DNA from: Paenibacillus borealis
GTDB lineage: Bacteria; Bacillota; Bacilli; Paenibacillales; Paenibacillaceae
Assembly: GCF_000758665.1 (NCBI RefSeq)
Contig: NZ_CP009285.1
Span: 6,076,001 to 6,140,000 of the forward strand
Direction: 5' to 3'
Length of the DNA: 64,000 bases
A program made the position numbers and the translations under genes. The notes beneath the pieces were generated by a model. It was not told the origin of the DNA, made no database searches, and saw nothing but the letters and a program-made list of their open reading frames with translations. Each line of letters opens with the position of its first letter. Position 1 is the first letter of the stretch. Positions 45,778 to 55,000 of the stretch are shown in pieces.

Positions 45778-45910
45778 CGCGGCTGCGGTGATTTTGGACT
45801 TCCGGCCGCTGCCCATCTCCAGATTTATTTGATTAACCGCTAAGCGGATTAAATCCGGAGACAAAGGCGGACGCTATCGCTCCTACAGTTCCAAAATCCC
45901 CTCCGCCGCT
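45778..45910. repeat. 132-bp imperfect palindrome
   Basis: Centred on CCGCTAAGCGG (45838-45847). Paired arms are CTCCAGATTTA (45817-45827) with TAAATCCGGAG (45850-45860), and outer GCGGCTGCGGTGATTTTGGA (45779-45798) with TCCAAAATCCCCTCCGCCGC (45890-45909). It could fold as a cruciform or long hairpin. Size and symmetry are like a MITE or REP/BIME-type element. Confidence 0.6.
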
Positions 45911-46167
45911 TCCACCTAAACGGTGTGAAAGAATTTCCCGCCACCCGGGGAGGGATGGGGCAGGCAAGGCGGCACTATAGCGCTGCGCTGATAGTGCAAA
46001 CTGCGGATAGCGAACTGCGAAGTGCGAAGTGCGAAGTACTTTATGAACTGCGAGTTGCGAGCATACAGATGACGCAACATACGACGCAACAGACGACGTT
46101 AAGAAACTAGAGCTAAAGCAGCTTCACTTTAACCAACCAAGTATTTATAGCTTTGTATTTTGGGCTG

Positions 46168-46353
46168 ATTGTATTCTATACAATAGATTTCGTGAAATCC
46201 CCCGCTGAACTCCGTTCTACTGTATTTCGTACAATTGAATTGCAGGTTTCTGCTCAAATACACCACTTTCGCAGAATTCCACTGTACAGAATGCAATAGA
46301 TTCACTTTTCAGGCCCGTTCTGGAGTCATCTACTGTATTAAATACAATAGATA
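46168..46353. repeat. Phased four-unit dyad array, type B
   Basis: Core starts at 46170, 46221, 46283 and 46334: TGTA-ttcta-TACA, TGTA-tttcg-TACA, TGTA-cagaa-TGCA and TGTA-ttaaa-TACA, flanked by CTGTA or TTGTA on the left and TACAATAGAT-like on the right. Spacings 51, 62 and 51 bp are the same as at the type C locus 56601. Confidence 0.7.
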
Positions 46354-46491
46354 TAGATCCCAGCAACATCCACCGCATCTCCCGCCACTCTCCTCATCCC
46401 ACATCCCCTTCTAAGTTACTCTCATCCCCGCTAAGCTTATTTTCGTTCCCGCCCCGCCTCTGCTATGATGAAAGTGGAGGCGAAATAGATC

Positions 46492-47052
46492 ATGGAGCTG
46501 GATTTTATTACAGTGGATCATTGGGATGAACAACTGTGGAAGCAAATGGAGCAGATGTACCATGAGGCTTTCCCGAGCGGCGCTAAGTCAAAAGGGATTC
46601 TCCGCAGTATGCTGGACCGGAAGATTGCTTATTTACATGCGGGACTGGACAATGGACAAGTTGTTGCGATGGCAGTAACTGGAGTAGTGGGTGCAGCGGA
46701 GGATAAGAAGCTGGTCATTGATTACTTAGCGGTGGAGAAGAAACTGCGCGGAGCCGGGACAGGAAGCTGGTTCCTCGGACAAATCAGAGACTGGGCTATC
46801 CAAGAACACAGGATCCGGGGCATCATCATTGAGGCCGAATCCGGAACCTCGGATACACACAAGGAACGCATTCATTTCTGGGAGCGGAACGGATTCGTCC
46901 TGACCTCCTATGTCCATCAATATATCTGGGTGCCGGAGCCGTATCAGGCGATGCTGCTGCCGCTGGATGGAACCGGGAATGTGCCGGATGACGGCGAAGC
47001 ACTGTTCCGTTATATCAATGCCTTTCACAGCAAGGCCTACCGGAAAGGTTAG
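46492..47052 (+). CDS. GNAT-family N-acetyltransferase
   Basis: A 186-residue acetyltransferase. The acetyl-CoA region is VIDYLAVEKKLRGAGTGSWFLGQIRDWA (V/I-x-x-LR-x-x-G-x-G pattern), followed by IIIEAESGTSDTHKERIHFWERNGF. Substrate unknown. RBS GGAGGCGAAA precedes the ATG. Monocistronic between two phased arrays, convergent with dapL. Confidence 0.88.
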   Translation: MELDFITVDHWDEQLWKQMEQMYHEAFPSGAKSKGILRSMLDRKIAYLHAGLDNGQVVAMAVTGVVGAAEDKKLVIDYLAVEKKLRGAGTGSWFLGQIRDWAIQEHRIRGIIIEAESGTSDTHKERIHFWERNGFVLTSYVHQYIWVPEPYQAMLLPLDGTGNVPDDGEALFRYINAFHSKAYRKG

Positions 47053-47185
47053 GCTGCTGTCCGATCAGGTCAGCCGGAAGCTGCCGGCTGGCTTGTTTTT
47101 ATATTCGAGGCTGCTAACGGCACATCCCTCCCACCGCCGCCATATGCAGTCGTCAACCCAACCCATTAGCTCTTTGTCCAAGTAA

Positions 47186-47360
47186 TGTTGCACATTTTAC
47201 AGGATTTTTGCTCTGCAAATGCATCATCGGGCTAAATGTTGTATTTTTTACAGCATTTAAGCTTAATATTTACTTTTCTGAAGCGGATTGTTGTAAAAGG
47301 TGCAGGATTTGCGCTCTCAGGGCCTGTTTCGTCTGAGTAAAGTTGCAGTTTGTACAACAA
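47186..47360. repeat. Phased four-unit dyad array, type A (locus 2)
   Basis: Core starts at 47189, 47240, 47292 and 47344: TGCA-cattt-TACA, TGTA-ttttt-TACA, TGTA-aaagg-TGCA and TGCA-gtttg-TACA, mostly preceded by GT and followed by GGATTT or GCATTT. Spacings are 51, 52 and 52 bp, identical to the pyr-operon locus. Confidence 0.7.
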
Positions 47361-47411
47361 TAGACCAGACCGGAGTGGATAGTGAGGCTCGGGAGCGATC
47401 GGCTGCCATAA

Positions 47412-47443
47412 TAAAAGCCGCCGCAGATTCCTCTGCAGCGGCC
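47412..47443 (-). terminator. Terminator of dapL
   Basis: GCCGCTGCAGA-gga-TCTGCGGCGGC hairpin followed by TTTTATTATG on the minus strand, about 15 bp past the dapL stop. Confidence 0.75.
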
Positions 47444-47456
47444 CCATCAACCAAAC

Positions 47457-48710
47457 TTAAAATTCGAATTCAACGTCGCTCAGACGTCTTTGGATTTCGG
47501 AAATTACACGCTTCTCATCTTCCTCGCCCTTGGCAACGAAGGTAACGGAGAAACGTACGAACGCGCCGGCATCATCCCAAGGCACGGTGGAGATCAGCTT
47601 CTCGCGGATCAGGAACTGTGAGAAATCTTCGCCGGATTCGAAGCGGCGTCCGCCTTTAACGCCTTTTGGAGCAGCTACATAGAGGAAGAAAGAACCCTTC
47701 GGTTTCTCTGCCTTGAAGCCCAGGCTGTTCAGTGCATCCACCAGCATGTTGTGGCGGCGGGAGTACTTGGCAGCAATCGCTTCGGTAATCTCAGGATGAG
47801 ACAGGCCGTATGCGGCAGCTTTTTGAATGGCGATGAATTGACCGGAGTCGTTGTTGTCCTTCACATCACTGAAAGCTTTGACAATCAGCGGGTTGCCTGC
47901 TACGAAACCGATTCTCCAGCCGGTCATGTTATAGGACTTGGATAGGGAATGAAGCTCCACGCCGACATCCTTCGCCCCAGGCACGGACAGGAAGCTCAGC
48001 GGCTTCACGCCGTCATAAGTCAGCGCGGCGTATGGTGCGTCATGGATAACGACTACATCATATTCCTTGGCCCAGGCTACTACTTCGCTGAAAAATTCAG
48101 GAGTTGCGCTTGCACCCGTAGGGTTGTTCGGATAGTTCAGGTAGAGCAGCTTCGCCTTGTGGGCTACGTCTTCCGGAATGGAGTTCAGGTCAGGCAGGAA
48201 GTTGTTCTCTTTCTTAAGCTCTACGGAGTAGACTTGTCCACCCAGATATTTGGTGTGGGTACCCAGCACCGGATAACCCGGAACGGTCATGATCGTGATG
48301 TCCCCCGGATTAATGAAGACAGATGGCAGCATCGCCAGCGCTGGCTTCGAACCGATGGAATGCACGATTTCAGTTACAGGGTCAACGCCGTCTACCTGGA
48401 ATACTTCCTTAAGATAGACTGCCGCTGCAGCCTTGAATTCAGGAATTCCGTTGTCGGAATATCCGCGGTTTTCTTCTTTGGCAGCTTCCAGCGCAAGTCT
48501 GGCCACAATGCCTTCATCCGCCATTTCGTCCGGCTCGCCGACGCCCATGTCGATTAGTTCAATGTTAGGAAAATCCTGCTTCGCCGATGCTTTGGCGCGT
48601 TTGATTTTCTCGAATTTATAGATGGAAGTGTCCTTGCCATATCCGGCGCCGCCGATGCGGTCCGCAAAATTAGTCTGAATGAATGTTTCCTGATATTGTT
48701 CAATACTCAT
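47457..48710 (-). CDS. dapL: LL-diaminopimelate aminotransferase
   Basis: PLP enzyme that converts tetrahydrodipicolinate directly to LL-diaminopimelate for lysine and peptidoglycan. 417 residues, fold type I; PLP lysine K258 in HSLSKSYNMTGWRIGF, with NYPNNPTGA and HDAPYAALTYDG around the cofactor. DapL-specific blocks include DMGVGEPDEMAD and VPGYPVLGTHTKYLGG. It is inserted between ylyB and pyrR relative to the B. subtilis order, where this pathway is not used. Confidence 0.94.
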   Translation of the reverse strand: MSIEQYQETFIQTNFADRIGGAGYGKDTSIYKFEKIKRAKASAKQDFPNIELIDMGVGEPDEMADEGIVARLALEAAKEENRGYSDNGIPEFKAAAAVYLKEVFQVDGVDPVTEIVHSIGSKPALAMLPSVFINPGDITIMTVPGYPVLGTHTKYLGGQVYSVELKKENNFLPDLNSIPEDVAHKAKLLYLNYPNNPTGASATPEFFSEVVAWAKEYDVVVIHDAPYAALTYDGVKPLSFLSVPGAKDVGVELHSLSKSYNMTGWRIGFVAGNPLIVKAFSDVKDNNDSGQFIAIQKAAAYGLSHPEITEAIAAKYSRRHNMLVDALNSLGFKAEKPKGSFFLYVAAPKGVKGGRRFESGEDFSQFLIREKLISTVPWDDAGAFVRFSVTFVAKGEEDEKRVISEIQRRLSDVEFEF

Positions 48711-48810
48711 AATCTTCGTCTCATCTCCTGGCTATTGTTGTGAATCCATGCTCTAAATATGAAGCAAAGCCCCCTTAGAAGCCATGGACTTATAATCTAT
48801 TCATTTGTAC

Positions 48811-49782
48811 TTATTTGCTGCGCAGCGTGTACAGCACTTCTTCCATATCTGCCGGAACCGGCGCGCTGAACTCCTTATACTCACCGGTAGAAGGATGTAC
48901 AAATCCCAGTACAGCGGCATGCAAAGCCTGTCCGGTCATCGTCGTACCTTTGCTGCGTCCATAGATTGGATCACCGACCAGCGGGTGACCGATGAACTTC
49001 ATATGCACACGGATCTGATGCGTCCGTCCGGTCTCCAGCTGCAGCTCAAGCAGTGTACAATCGCCGAACCGCTCCATTACCGTAAAATGCGTCACAGAAC
49101 GCTTACTGTTCTTCTCGGTAACTACGTATAGCTTGCGGTCATGCGGATCACGGCCGATTGGCGCATCTACTGTGCCCTTATCATGAGACAGATTGCCATG
49201 CACCACTGCGATGTAGCGACGGGTTACACTGTGCTCCTTCAGCTGGGCGGCCAGTGAAGCATGACTGGCGTCATTCTTGGCAGCCATAATGAGGCCGGAG
49301 GTATCCTTGTCGATGCGGTGCACAATGCCCGGACGAATCTCGCCGTTAATGCCCGACAGGTCCTTGCAATGATACATCAGCGCATTGACCAGGGTGCCTG
49401 AGGGATGTCCTACTGCCGGATGCACCACCATACCGCGCGGCTTATTCACCACGATAACGTCGCTGTCTTCATATACAACCTCAAGCGGGATATTCTCCGC
49501 AATCAAATCCGTAACTTCGGCTTCCGGCACCGTTACAGCCACCTTATCGCCTTCATACAACTTATAGTTAGCTTTGACAGGAGCACCGTTCACTGTAACA
49601 TGCCCGCCGCTGATCCACAGCTGAACCTGGGAGCGTGAAACCTCTTCTTCCCAAGACTCTGTAATGTACTTATCAATCCGTTCCCGGGCATTCTCCGCGG
49701 CAACCATCCATTCGGTGACGTCTCTTTCTTCTTCGAGGGCGCCAGAAACCGCCAACTCATTGACGTCTTTATTCAAAATCAT
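48811..49782 (-). CDS. ylyB: RluA-family ribosomal RNA pseudouridine synthase
   Basis: 323 residues: an N-terminal S4 RNA-binding domain (SRSQVQLWISGGHVTVNGAPV), then the RluA catalytic core with the active-site aspartate in HRIDKDTSGLIMAAK and the LELQLETGRTHQIRVHMKFIGHPLVGDPIYG block. Closest in context and layout to B. subtilis YlyB and E. coli RluD. Its start overlaps the lspA stop by four bases. Confidence 0.95.
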   Translation of the reverse strand: MILNKDVNELAVSGALEEERDVTEWMVAAENARERIDKYITESWEEEVSRSQVQLWISGGHVTVNGAPVKANYKLYEGDKVAVTVPEAEVTDLIAENIPLEVVYEDSDVIVVNKPRGMVVHPAVGHPSGTLVNALMYHCKDLSGINGEIRPGIVHRIDKDTSGLIMAAKNDASHASLAAQLKEHSVTRRYIAVVHGNLSHDKGTVDAPIGRDPHDRKLYVVTEKNSKRSVTHFTVMERFGDCTLLELQLETGRTHQIRVHMKFIGHPLVGDPIYGRSKGTTMTGQALHAAVLGFVHPSTGEYKEFSAPVPADMEEVLYTLRSK

Positions 49783-50282
49783 TCATTCCCTTCTTTGACT
49801 TCCTGTGATTCCTTGACCTCGGTGACCTCCTGTTCGCCCTTCACATCCAGCAGCGTATCGAGAATAATCAGAGCTACCCCGACCACGATGCAGGAATCGG
49901 CCACGTTGAAGATCGGGAACGTATAGCTGCCGAAATTGAACATCAGGAAATCTACGACTTCACCATTCAGAATCCGGTCGAGGAAGTTTCCGACTGCTCC
50001 GCCAAGCACCAGCGCAAGTGCCGTAGGCAGCAATTTGCGGGTCTTCCGGGCCTTGTTCAGATACCATACGATACCGGCAACAACAATAACCGTAATTACA
50101 ATGAAGAACCACTGCTGTCCTTCAAGAATTCCGAAAGCGGCTCCACGATTGCGGTGGGACGTAATAATGAAGAAATCCTTGATAACCGGAATCTGCTCTG
50201 CGATCTCCAGCCGGGTAGCAATCAGATATTTGGTACCCTGGTCAATCAAAAATACAATTAGCGCAATCAGAAAGTACACCAC
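49779..50282 (-). CDS. lspA: Lipoprotein signal peptidase
   Basis: Signal peptidase II, which cleaves prolipoproteins. Four membrane spans and the two catalytic aspartates: GGAVGNFLDRILNGEVVDFL and FPIFNVADSCIVVG. The C-terminus is a charged tail (KGEQEVTEVKESQEVKEG). I place the start at GTG 50282 (MVYFLIALIVFLIDQ), behind GGAGTGA, giving the usual length of about 167; the frame is open to 50441 but those residues are not membrane-like. Overlaps ylyB by four bases. Confidence 0.93.
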   Translation of the reverse strand: MVYFLIALIVFLIDQGTKYLIATRLEIAEQIPVIKDFFIITSHRNRGAAFGILEGQQWFFIVITVIVVAGIVWYLNKARKTRKLLPTALALVLGGAVGNFLDRILNGEVVDFLMFNFGSYTFPIFNVADSCIVVGVALIILDTLLDVKGEQEVTEVKESQEVKEGNE

Positions 50283-50538
50283 AGAAGTTGTCACTCCGTT
50301 CTTATTTTTCCCGCGGTCCCGCGGTACGAATACTGTATAAAGACTTGTATATTGTAGCACAGGCCTCAAGATACCGTCCATTGCAAGGCACTCTAAACCC
50401 GCCAAAGTCCGCACACTATTTTCCATCGCTAAAAAAGGCACCCTGCGGTCAAGCTATACAAGTAGAAACGGCTTTGCCGCCATGCACAAGGGCGTTACCG
50501 TTTCAGCGAGGAATAGCCACCGAAAGGAGTTCACAGCA

Positions 50539-51267
50539 ATGAGCCATCTGACACCAACCCAGCTCTCCGGGCTGCGCGCATTACTGCTACAGCAACAGGA
50601 GGACATCAGGCACAGGCTGCAGAATAATGAGCATTACGGACTGCAGGAGGGCATGCGCGATACCACCGGGGAGCTGTCCGAGATTGACAACCATCCCGGC
50701 GATGCTGCCACCGAGCTGTATAACCGTTCCATGGATATTTCCCTGCTGGAGCGGGACGAGCATGAGCTGGACGATATCGAAGCGGCGCTGCGGGCGATGG
50801 ATGAAGGCACCTACGGCATTTGCATAGCCAGCGGCGAACCGATTCCTTATGAACGTCTGGCTGCGATTCCATCCACCCGTTACACCAAAGAGCACGCTCC
50901 CCGCCAGAACGCTCCGTTCACCCGGCCGGTGGAGGAGGAGCTGTTGTCTCCGCCTTTTGGACGCACCAGCCTGGATGAGCGGGACGGCCAGAACGGCTTC
51001 GACGGTGAGGATGCCTGGCAAGTCGTGGAGAGCTGGGGCAACTCTGATTCCCCTGCCATGGCCGAAGGCAATAACATCAGTTCCTACAATGACATGGAGA
51101 TCGAAGCGGACGAAACCGAAGGCTTCGTGGAGCCCTGGGAGAATTTCGTCGCCACCGACATTACCGGCAATCATCTGACCATCATCAAAGGCAACAGTTA
51201 CCGCCATTACATGGACGAGGGGGAAGGCGACTACCTGCTGGACCCGCTCAAAAAAGAAAAGGAGTAG
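50539..51267 (+). CDS. TraR/DksA-family protein (YlyA/YteA-like), degenerate zinc finger
   Basis: A 242-residue DksA-like protein. Residues 1-80 form the coiled-coil hairpin (LRALLLQQQEDIRHRLQNN, LSEIDNHPGDAATELYNRSMDISLLERDEHELDDIEAALRAMDEG). The zinc-finger region reads TYGICIASGEPIPYERLAAIPSTRYTKEHA: only one of the four usual cysteines remains. A 120-residue acidic C-terminal part resembles the sporulation YteA proteins. By position (beside lspA, near ileS) it corresponds to B. subtilis YlyA, but here it is on the opposite strand. RBS AAAGGAG; start ATG 50539. Confidence 0.88.
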   Translation: MSHLTPTQLSGLRALLLQQQEDIRHRLQNNEHYGLQEGMRDTTGELSEIDNHPGDAATELYNRSMDISLLERDEHELDDIEAALRAMDEGTYGICIASGEPIPYERLAAIPSTRYTKEHAPRQNAPFTRPVEEELLSPPFGRTSLDERDGQNGFDGEDAWQVVESWGNSDSPAMAEGNNISSYNDMEIEADETEGFVEPWENFVATDITGNHLTIIKGNSYRHYMDEGEGDYLLDPLKKEKE

Positions 51268-51287
51268 CCGCGTGCTGCTCCTTTTTT
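51261..51287 (+). terminator. Terminator of the DksA-like gene
   Basis: GGAGTAGC-cgcgt-GCTGCTCC followed by TTTTTTATTTTT; the left arm includes the stop codon. Confidence 0.85.
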
Positions 51288-51303
51288 ATTTTTGCAGGCG
51301 GAT

Positions 51304-51873
51304 TCAGAACGTCTTCAGCTCCAGCTGATGCTGTACGATCCGCACAATGTCAGCGATATAGTCCCCGATAATCGGCAGGTTCAATGCCCCAAGCACCTGA
51401 AGCACATAAATAATCGTCGCCGCAAAAAAAGTGAATCCGAGCGCAATCCCCAGCCCCCGGGCAACGCCGGATAAAATATTCAGCCAGATCAGCCGGAACG
51501 GCGAATGCAGCAGCTCCGTATATTCCGAAATCCGCGATTTCTCCATCTGCTGGGCCAGCTGGGTGGTCATCCGGTACAGTGCGTTCAGCTTCTCCTCCTG
51601 CGGCAAAGCTGCCGGATCACCGGCTGCTGAGAGCACGGCTGCAGGCTTTTGAGGGGAGACTGGTGTCTGTATGCGCTCCCCGGAATGCAGGAATTGCCGC
51701 TTCTCCTCCGGTGCTTTACCGGTATCGCTGCTGCTGTTTACTCCTGAGGTATGAATTGAAATTCTGCCCGGCCCTTCCGGCCCCACCGGTCTTTCCGGCT
51801 TCCCGGCCTCTACCTCACTGTCTTTCCATCCGCCCATGCCTCCGGCACCTCCCTGATTCTCTATGTCCCGCAA
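51304..51873 (-). CDS. DUF5665-type membrane protein
   Basis: 189 residues. A Gly/Pro/Ser-rich N-terminal half (residues 1-90) is followed by EEKLNALYRMTTQLAQQMEKSRISEYTELLHSPFRLIWLNILSGVARGLGIALGFTFFAATIIYVLQ, one or two membrane spans, and an amphipathic end. The membrane part with S-P-x-R-x-x-WxN fits the DUF5665 family of Firmicutes. No function is known. It lies downstream of ileS on the same strand. Confidence 0.8.
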   Translation of the reverse strand: MRDIENQGGAGGMGGWKDSEVEAGKPERPVGPEGPGRISIHTSGVNSSSDTGKAPEEKRQFLHSGERIQTPVSPQKPAAVLSAAGDPAALPQEEKLNALYRMTTQLAQQMEKSRISEYTELLHSPFRLIWLNILSGVARGLGIALGFTFFAATIIYVLQVLGALNLPIIGDYIADIVRIVQHQLELKTF

Positions 51874-51878
51874 AGCAA

Positions 51879-51923
51879 ACGAGCCCGGTTAAAGAGAGTA
51901 GTCTCTTTAAGCACGGGGCTCGT
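51879..51923 (-). terminator. Terminator downstream of ileS
   Basis: Nested hairpin: outer ACGAGCCC/GGGCTCGT and inner TTAAAGAGA/TCTCTTTAA around GTAG. The minus strand continues TTTGCTTTG, a weak T-run. It lies 87 bp after the ileS stop and just upstream of the DUF5665 gene. Confidence 0.6.
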
Positions 51924-52009
51924 CATTTTGCATTCTAACCCATAGAATCTTTTCCTTTGCGGCTAGTATATGCCATATAGGGACAAGTGATGCAGGGTAC
52001 AGGCGTTAC

Positions 52010-55000
52010 TTAAGCTCCGATATGAATTCCGATGCTCTTGCCGCCGGCATCCACAGTTTCATAGGTATAGTCTCCGTCAAAATCAACCGTAGTCACCAGC
52101 ACATTCTCGCGCAGCACATGCTCGAATGCAGTAACCGCCGCCTTCAGCTCGTCATCGACATGCAGCGTAAGGGCAATCCGTTTGTCGATCGGCAGATCCA
52201 GACGTTTGCGGTAATCCTGCACCGCACGTACAACTTCGCGTACCCAGCCTTCCTGCACCAGCTCCGGTGTAATTTCGGTGTTCAGCGCCACCGTCAGGCC
52301 GTAGCCGGAAGCCGAGGCAAAACCTGGTTTGGCCTGCTTCTCCACCAGCAGCTCCTCGGAAGTGATCTGCAGCTCTTCCCCATCCGGCGATACAATGGCA
52401 AGTCCGCCGTCCTGTACGGTTTTGCGGGTAGCATCACTATCCATAGCTTTGAGGAAGCCTTGCAGGAAGCCGACATTCTTGCCGTATTTCTTGCCCGCGA
52501 CCTTCAGGTTCAGCTTCAGGGTGAAGTCCACAAATCCGCTGTCGCTGTGCTCGATCACAATATGCTTCACGTTGATTTCGTCTTTGATCAGCTCTTCATA
52601 ATCCGCCACATTGAAGTCATCATCAATCGATGCGATCAGCTCAGACAATGGCTGGCGGGTCTTGATGCCGCTCTCGTTGCGTACGTTACGGGCCAGTTCC
52701 ACGATCCCTCTGGCGCTCTCCATATCTTTTTCCAGCGCAAGATCGATCAGATTCTCATCCGCTACCGGGTAATCCGCGAGATGCACGCTTTCGCCGCCGC
52801 CCAGGTTCGTAAAGATATCCTCGGACAGCATCGGTGTGAACGGTGCCATCAGCGTAGCCGTTGTCAGCAGGACATGCGTGAGTGTGCGGTATGCGTCCAG
52901 CTTCTCTTCGCCCAGCCCGCTGCCCCAGAAACGGTCACGGGAACGGCGGATGTACCAGTTGCTCAGCTCATCCACGAAATTCTCAACCGCTTTGGACGTG
53001 TTGACGAAATCGTTAACGGCAAGACCTTTATCCACCAGCAGGATCAGACTATTCAAGCGGGACAGAATCCAGCGGTCGAGCTTATGCTCCGATAGTTTGA
53101 ACGGATGATCCGCAGGATCGTAGCCGTCAATACCGGCATACAGCGTCAGGAAAGCATGCGTGTTAACCAGCGTATCTACCACCTTGGACTTCGTCTCTCC
53201 TACCAGACCGCGCGAAAAGCGTTTGTTGTTCCAAGGCGCACTGTCGGACAGAATGGCCCAGCGGAACGCATCCGTGCCGTATTCGTTCATGATTTCCCAA
53301 GGGTCGATAACATTGCCTTTGGATTTGGACATCTTCTGGCCGTTCTCATCGAAAATATGACCATGGGCGATAACCGCCTTGTAAGGTGCTTTACCCGTGA
53401 ACAGCGTCGATACGGCAAGCAGGCTGTAGAACCAGCCGCGTGTCTGGTCGATCCCTTCGCAGATCATATCCGCCGGATACTGGTCAGCGAATCTGTCTTC
53501 ATTCTCAAAAGGATAGTGACTCTGGGCGAACGGCATCGAGCCGCTGTCAAACCATACATCGATCACTTCCGGTGTGCGTACCATTACGCCACCTTCGCTG
53601 AACGGGCTCCGCAGCTTGATATTGTCCACGTACGGCTTATGGAGCTCGATATCCTCCGCTACCTCGCCGATCGCCATCGATCTCAGCTCAGCGATGCTGT
53701 GCGGTGCGAATTCCTTGCCGGTGTCCTGGCAGACCCAGACATTCAACGGCGTGCCCCAGTAGCGGTTGCGGCTGATGTTCCAGTCCACGAGCTCTTCCAG
53801 GAACTTACCGAAGCGGCCTTCACGTACATGATCCGGATACCAGTTCACACTGTTATTGTTGGCGATCAGCTGATCCTTGATCGCTGTTGTCTGGATGAAC
53901 CAGCTGTCTGTTGCATAATAGAGCAGCGGAGTATCGCAGCGCCAGCAGAACGGATAGCTGTGCTCGTATTTTTCTTTACTGTAGAGCAGTCCCCGTTCGG
54001 ACAATACCTTCACGATATCGAGGTCGACGTCTTTCACGAACCGTCCGGCAAAATCGCTCACCACACTGGTGTATTTACCGGAGGTATCCACCACATTCAC
54101 GAAGCTGATGCCATTCTCGCGGCAGCTCTTGTAGTCATCCTCACCATGTGCCGGAGCCATATGCACGATCCCGGTACCGCTGGAATCCGTAACAAACGAT
54201 GCGCCTACGATCACATTATGCTTCTCTGCCTTGATATAATCGAACGGCGGAGTGTAGCTCTGGCCGATGAAGTCAGCACCTGTATGGGTAGACAGGATTG
54301 TATACTCGCCCTTAAGCACTTCGTCTACAAGGTTCTTGGCCAGCACATACACGCCGTCTTCCTGCTGAGCACGGACATACTCCATATTCGGGTTCATGGC
54401 GAGCGCCATATGCGCCGGAAGAGTCCAAGGCGTGGTCGTCCAGGCCAGCACATAATCGCCGCTGCCGTCCAGCTTGAACTTCGCTGTAGCACTCAGGTCT
54501 TTGACTGTCTTGTAGCCCTGCGCCACCTCGTGGGAGCTCAGTGTAGTCTGACAGCTCGGGCAGTACGGGCTGACCCGGTGTCCGCGGTACATCAGGCCTT
54601 TGTCATGCACCGTAGCAAGGATGTTCCAAACGCTCTCGATATAGGTGTTATCCAGCGTAACATACGGGTTATCCAGATCCGTCCAGTAGCCGATCGCTTC
54701 CGTGAACTCGCGCCACTGCTTCTCATAGCCGAATACACTTTCCTTACATTCCTTAATGAACTTCTCCACACCGTATTCTTCGATATCCTGCTTGCCGGAG
54801 ATTCCAAGCTTCTTCTGCACGCCGAGTTCCACCGGCAGGCCGTGGGTATCCCAGCCCGCTTTGCGGATGACACGGAAGCCCTTCATCGTCTGGTAACGCC
54901 CGACGAAGTCCTTGATGACCCGGCCCAGCACGTGCCCGATATGCGGCACGCCGTTCGCCGTCGGAGGGCCTTCATAGAACACATAGTTCGGGCGTCCTTC

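Larger units (their letters stand above)
47053..47456. other. Convergent intergenic region with phased array
   Basis: Between the GNAT gene and dapL, both ending here. It holds a phased dyad array (47186-47360) and the dapL terminator (47412-47443). Confidence 0.65.

Noticed and set aside
50464..50502. Inverted GAAACGG/CCGTTTC before the DksA-like gene as an operator
   Set aside because: Seven-base arms with a long loop in GC-rich sequence; too weak to distinguish from chance.
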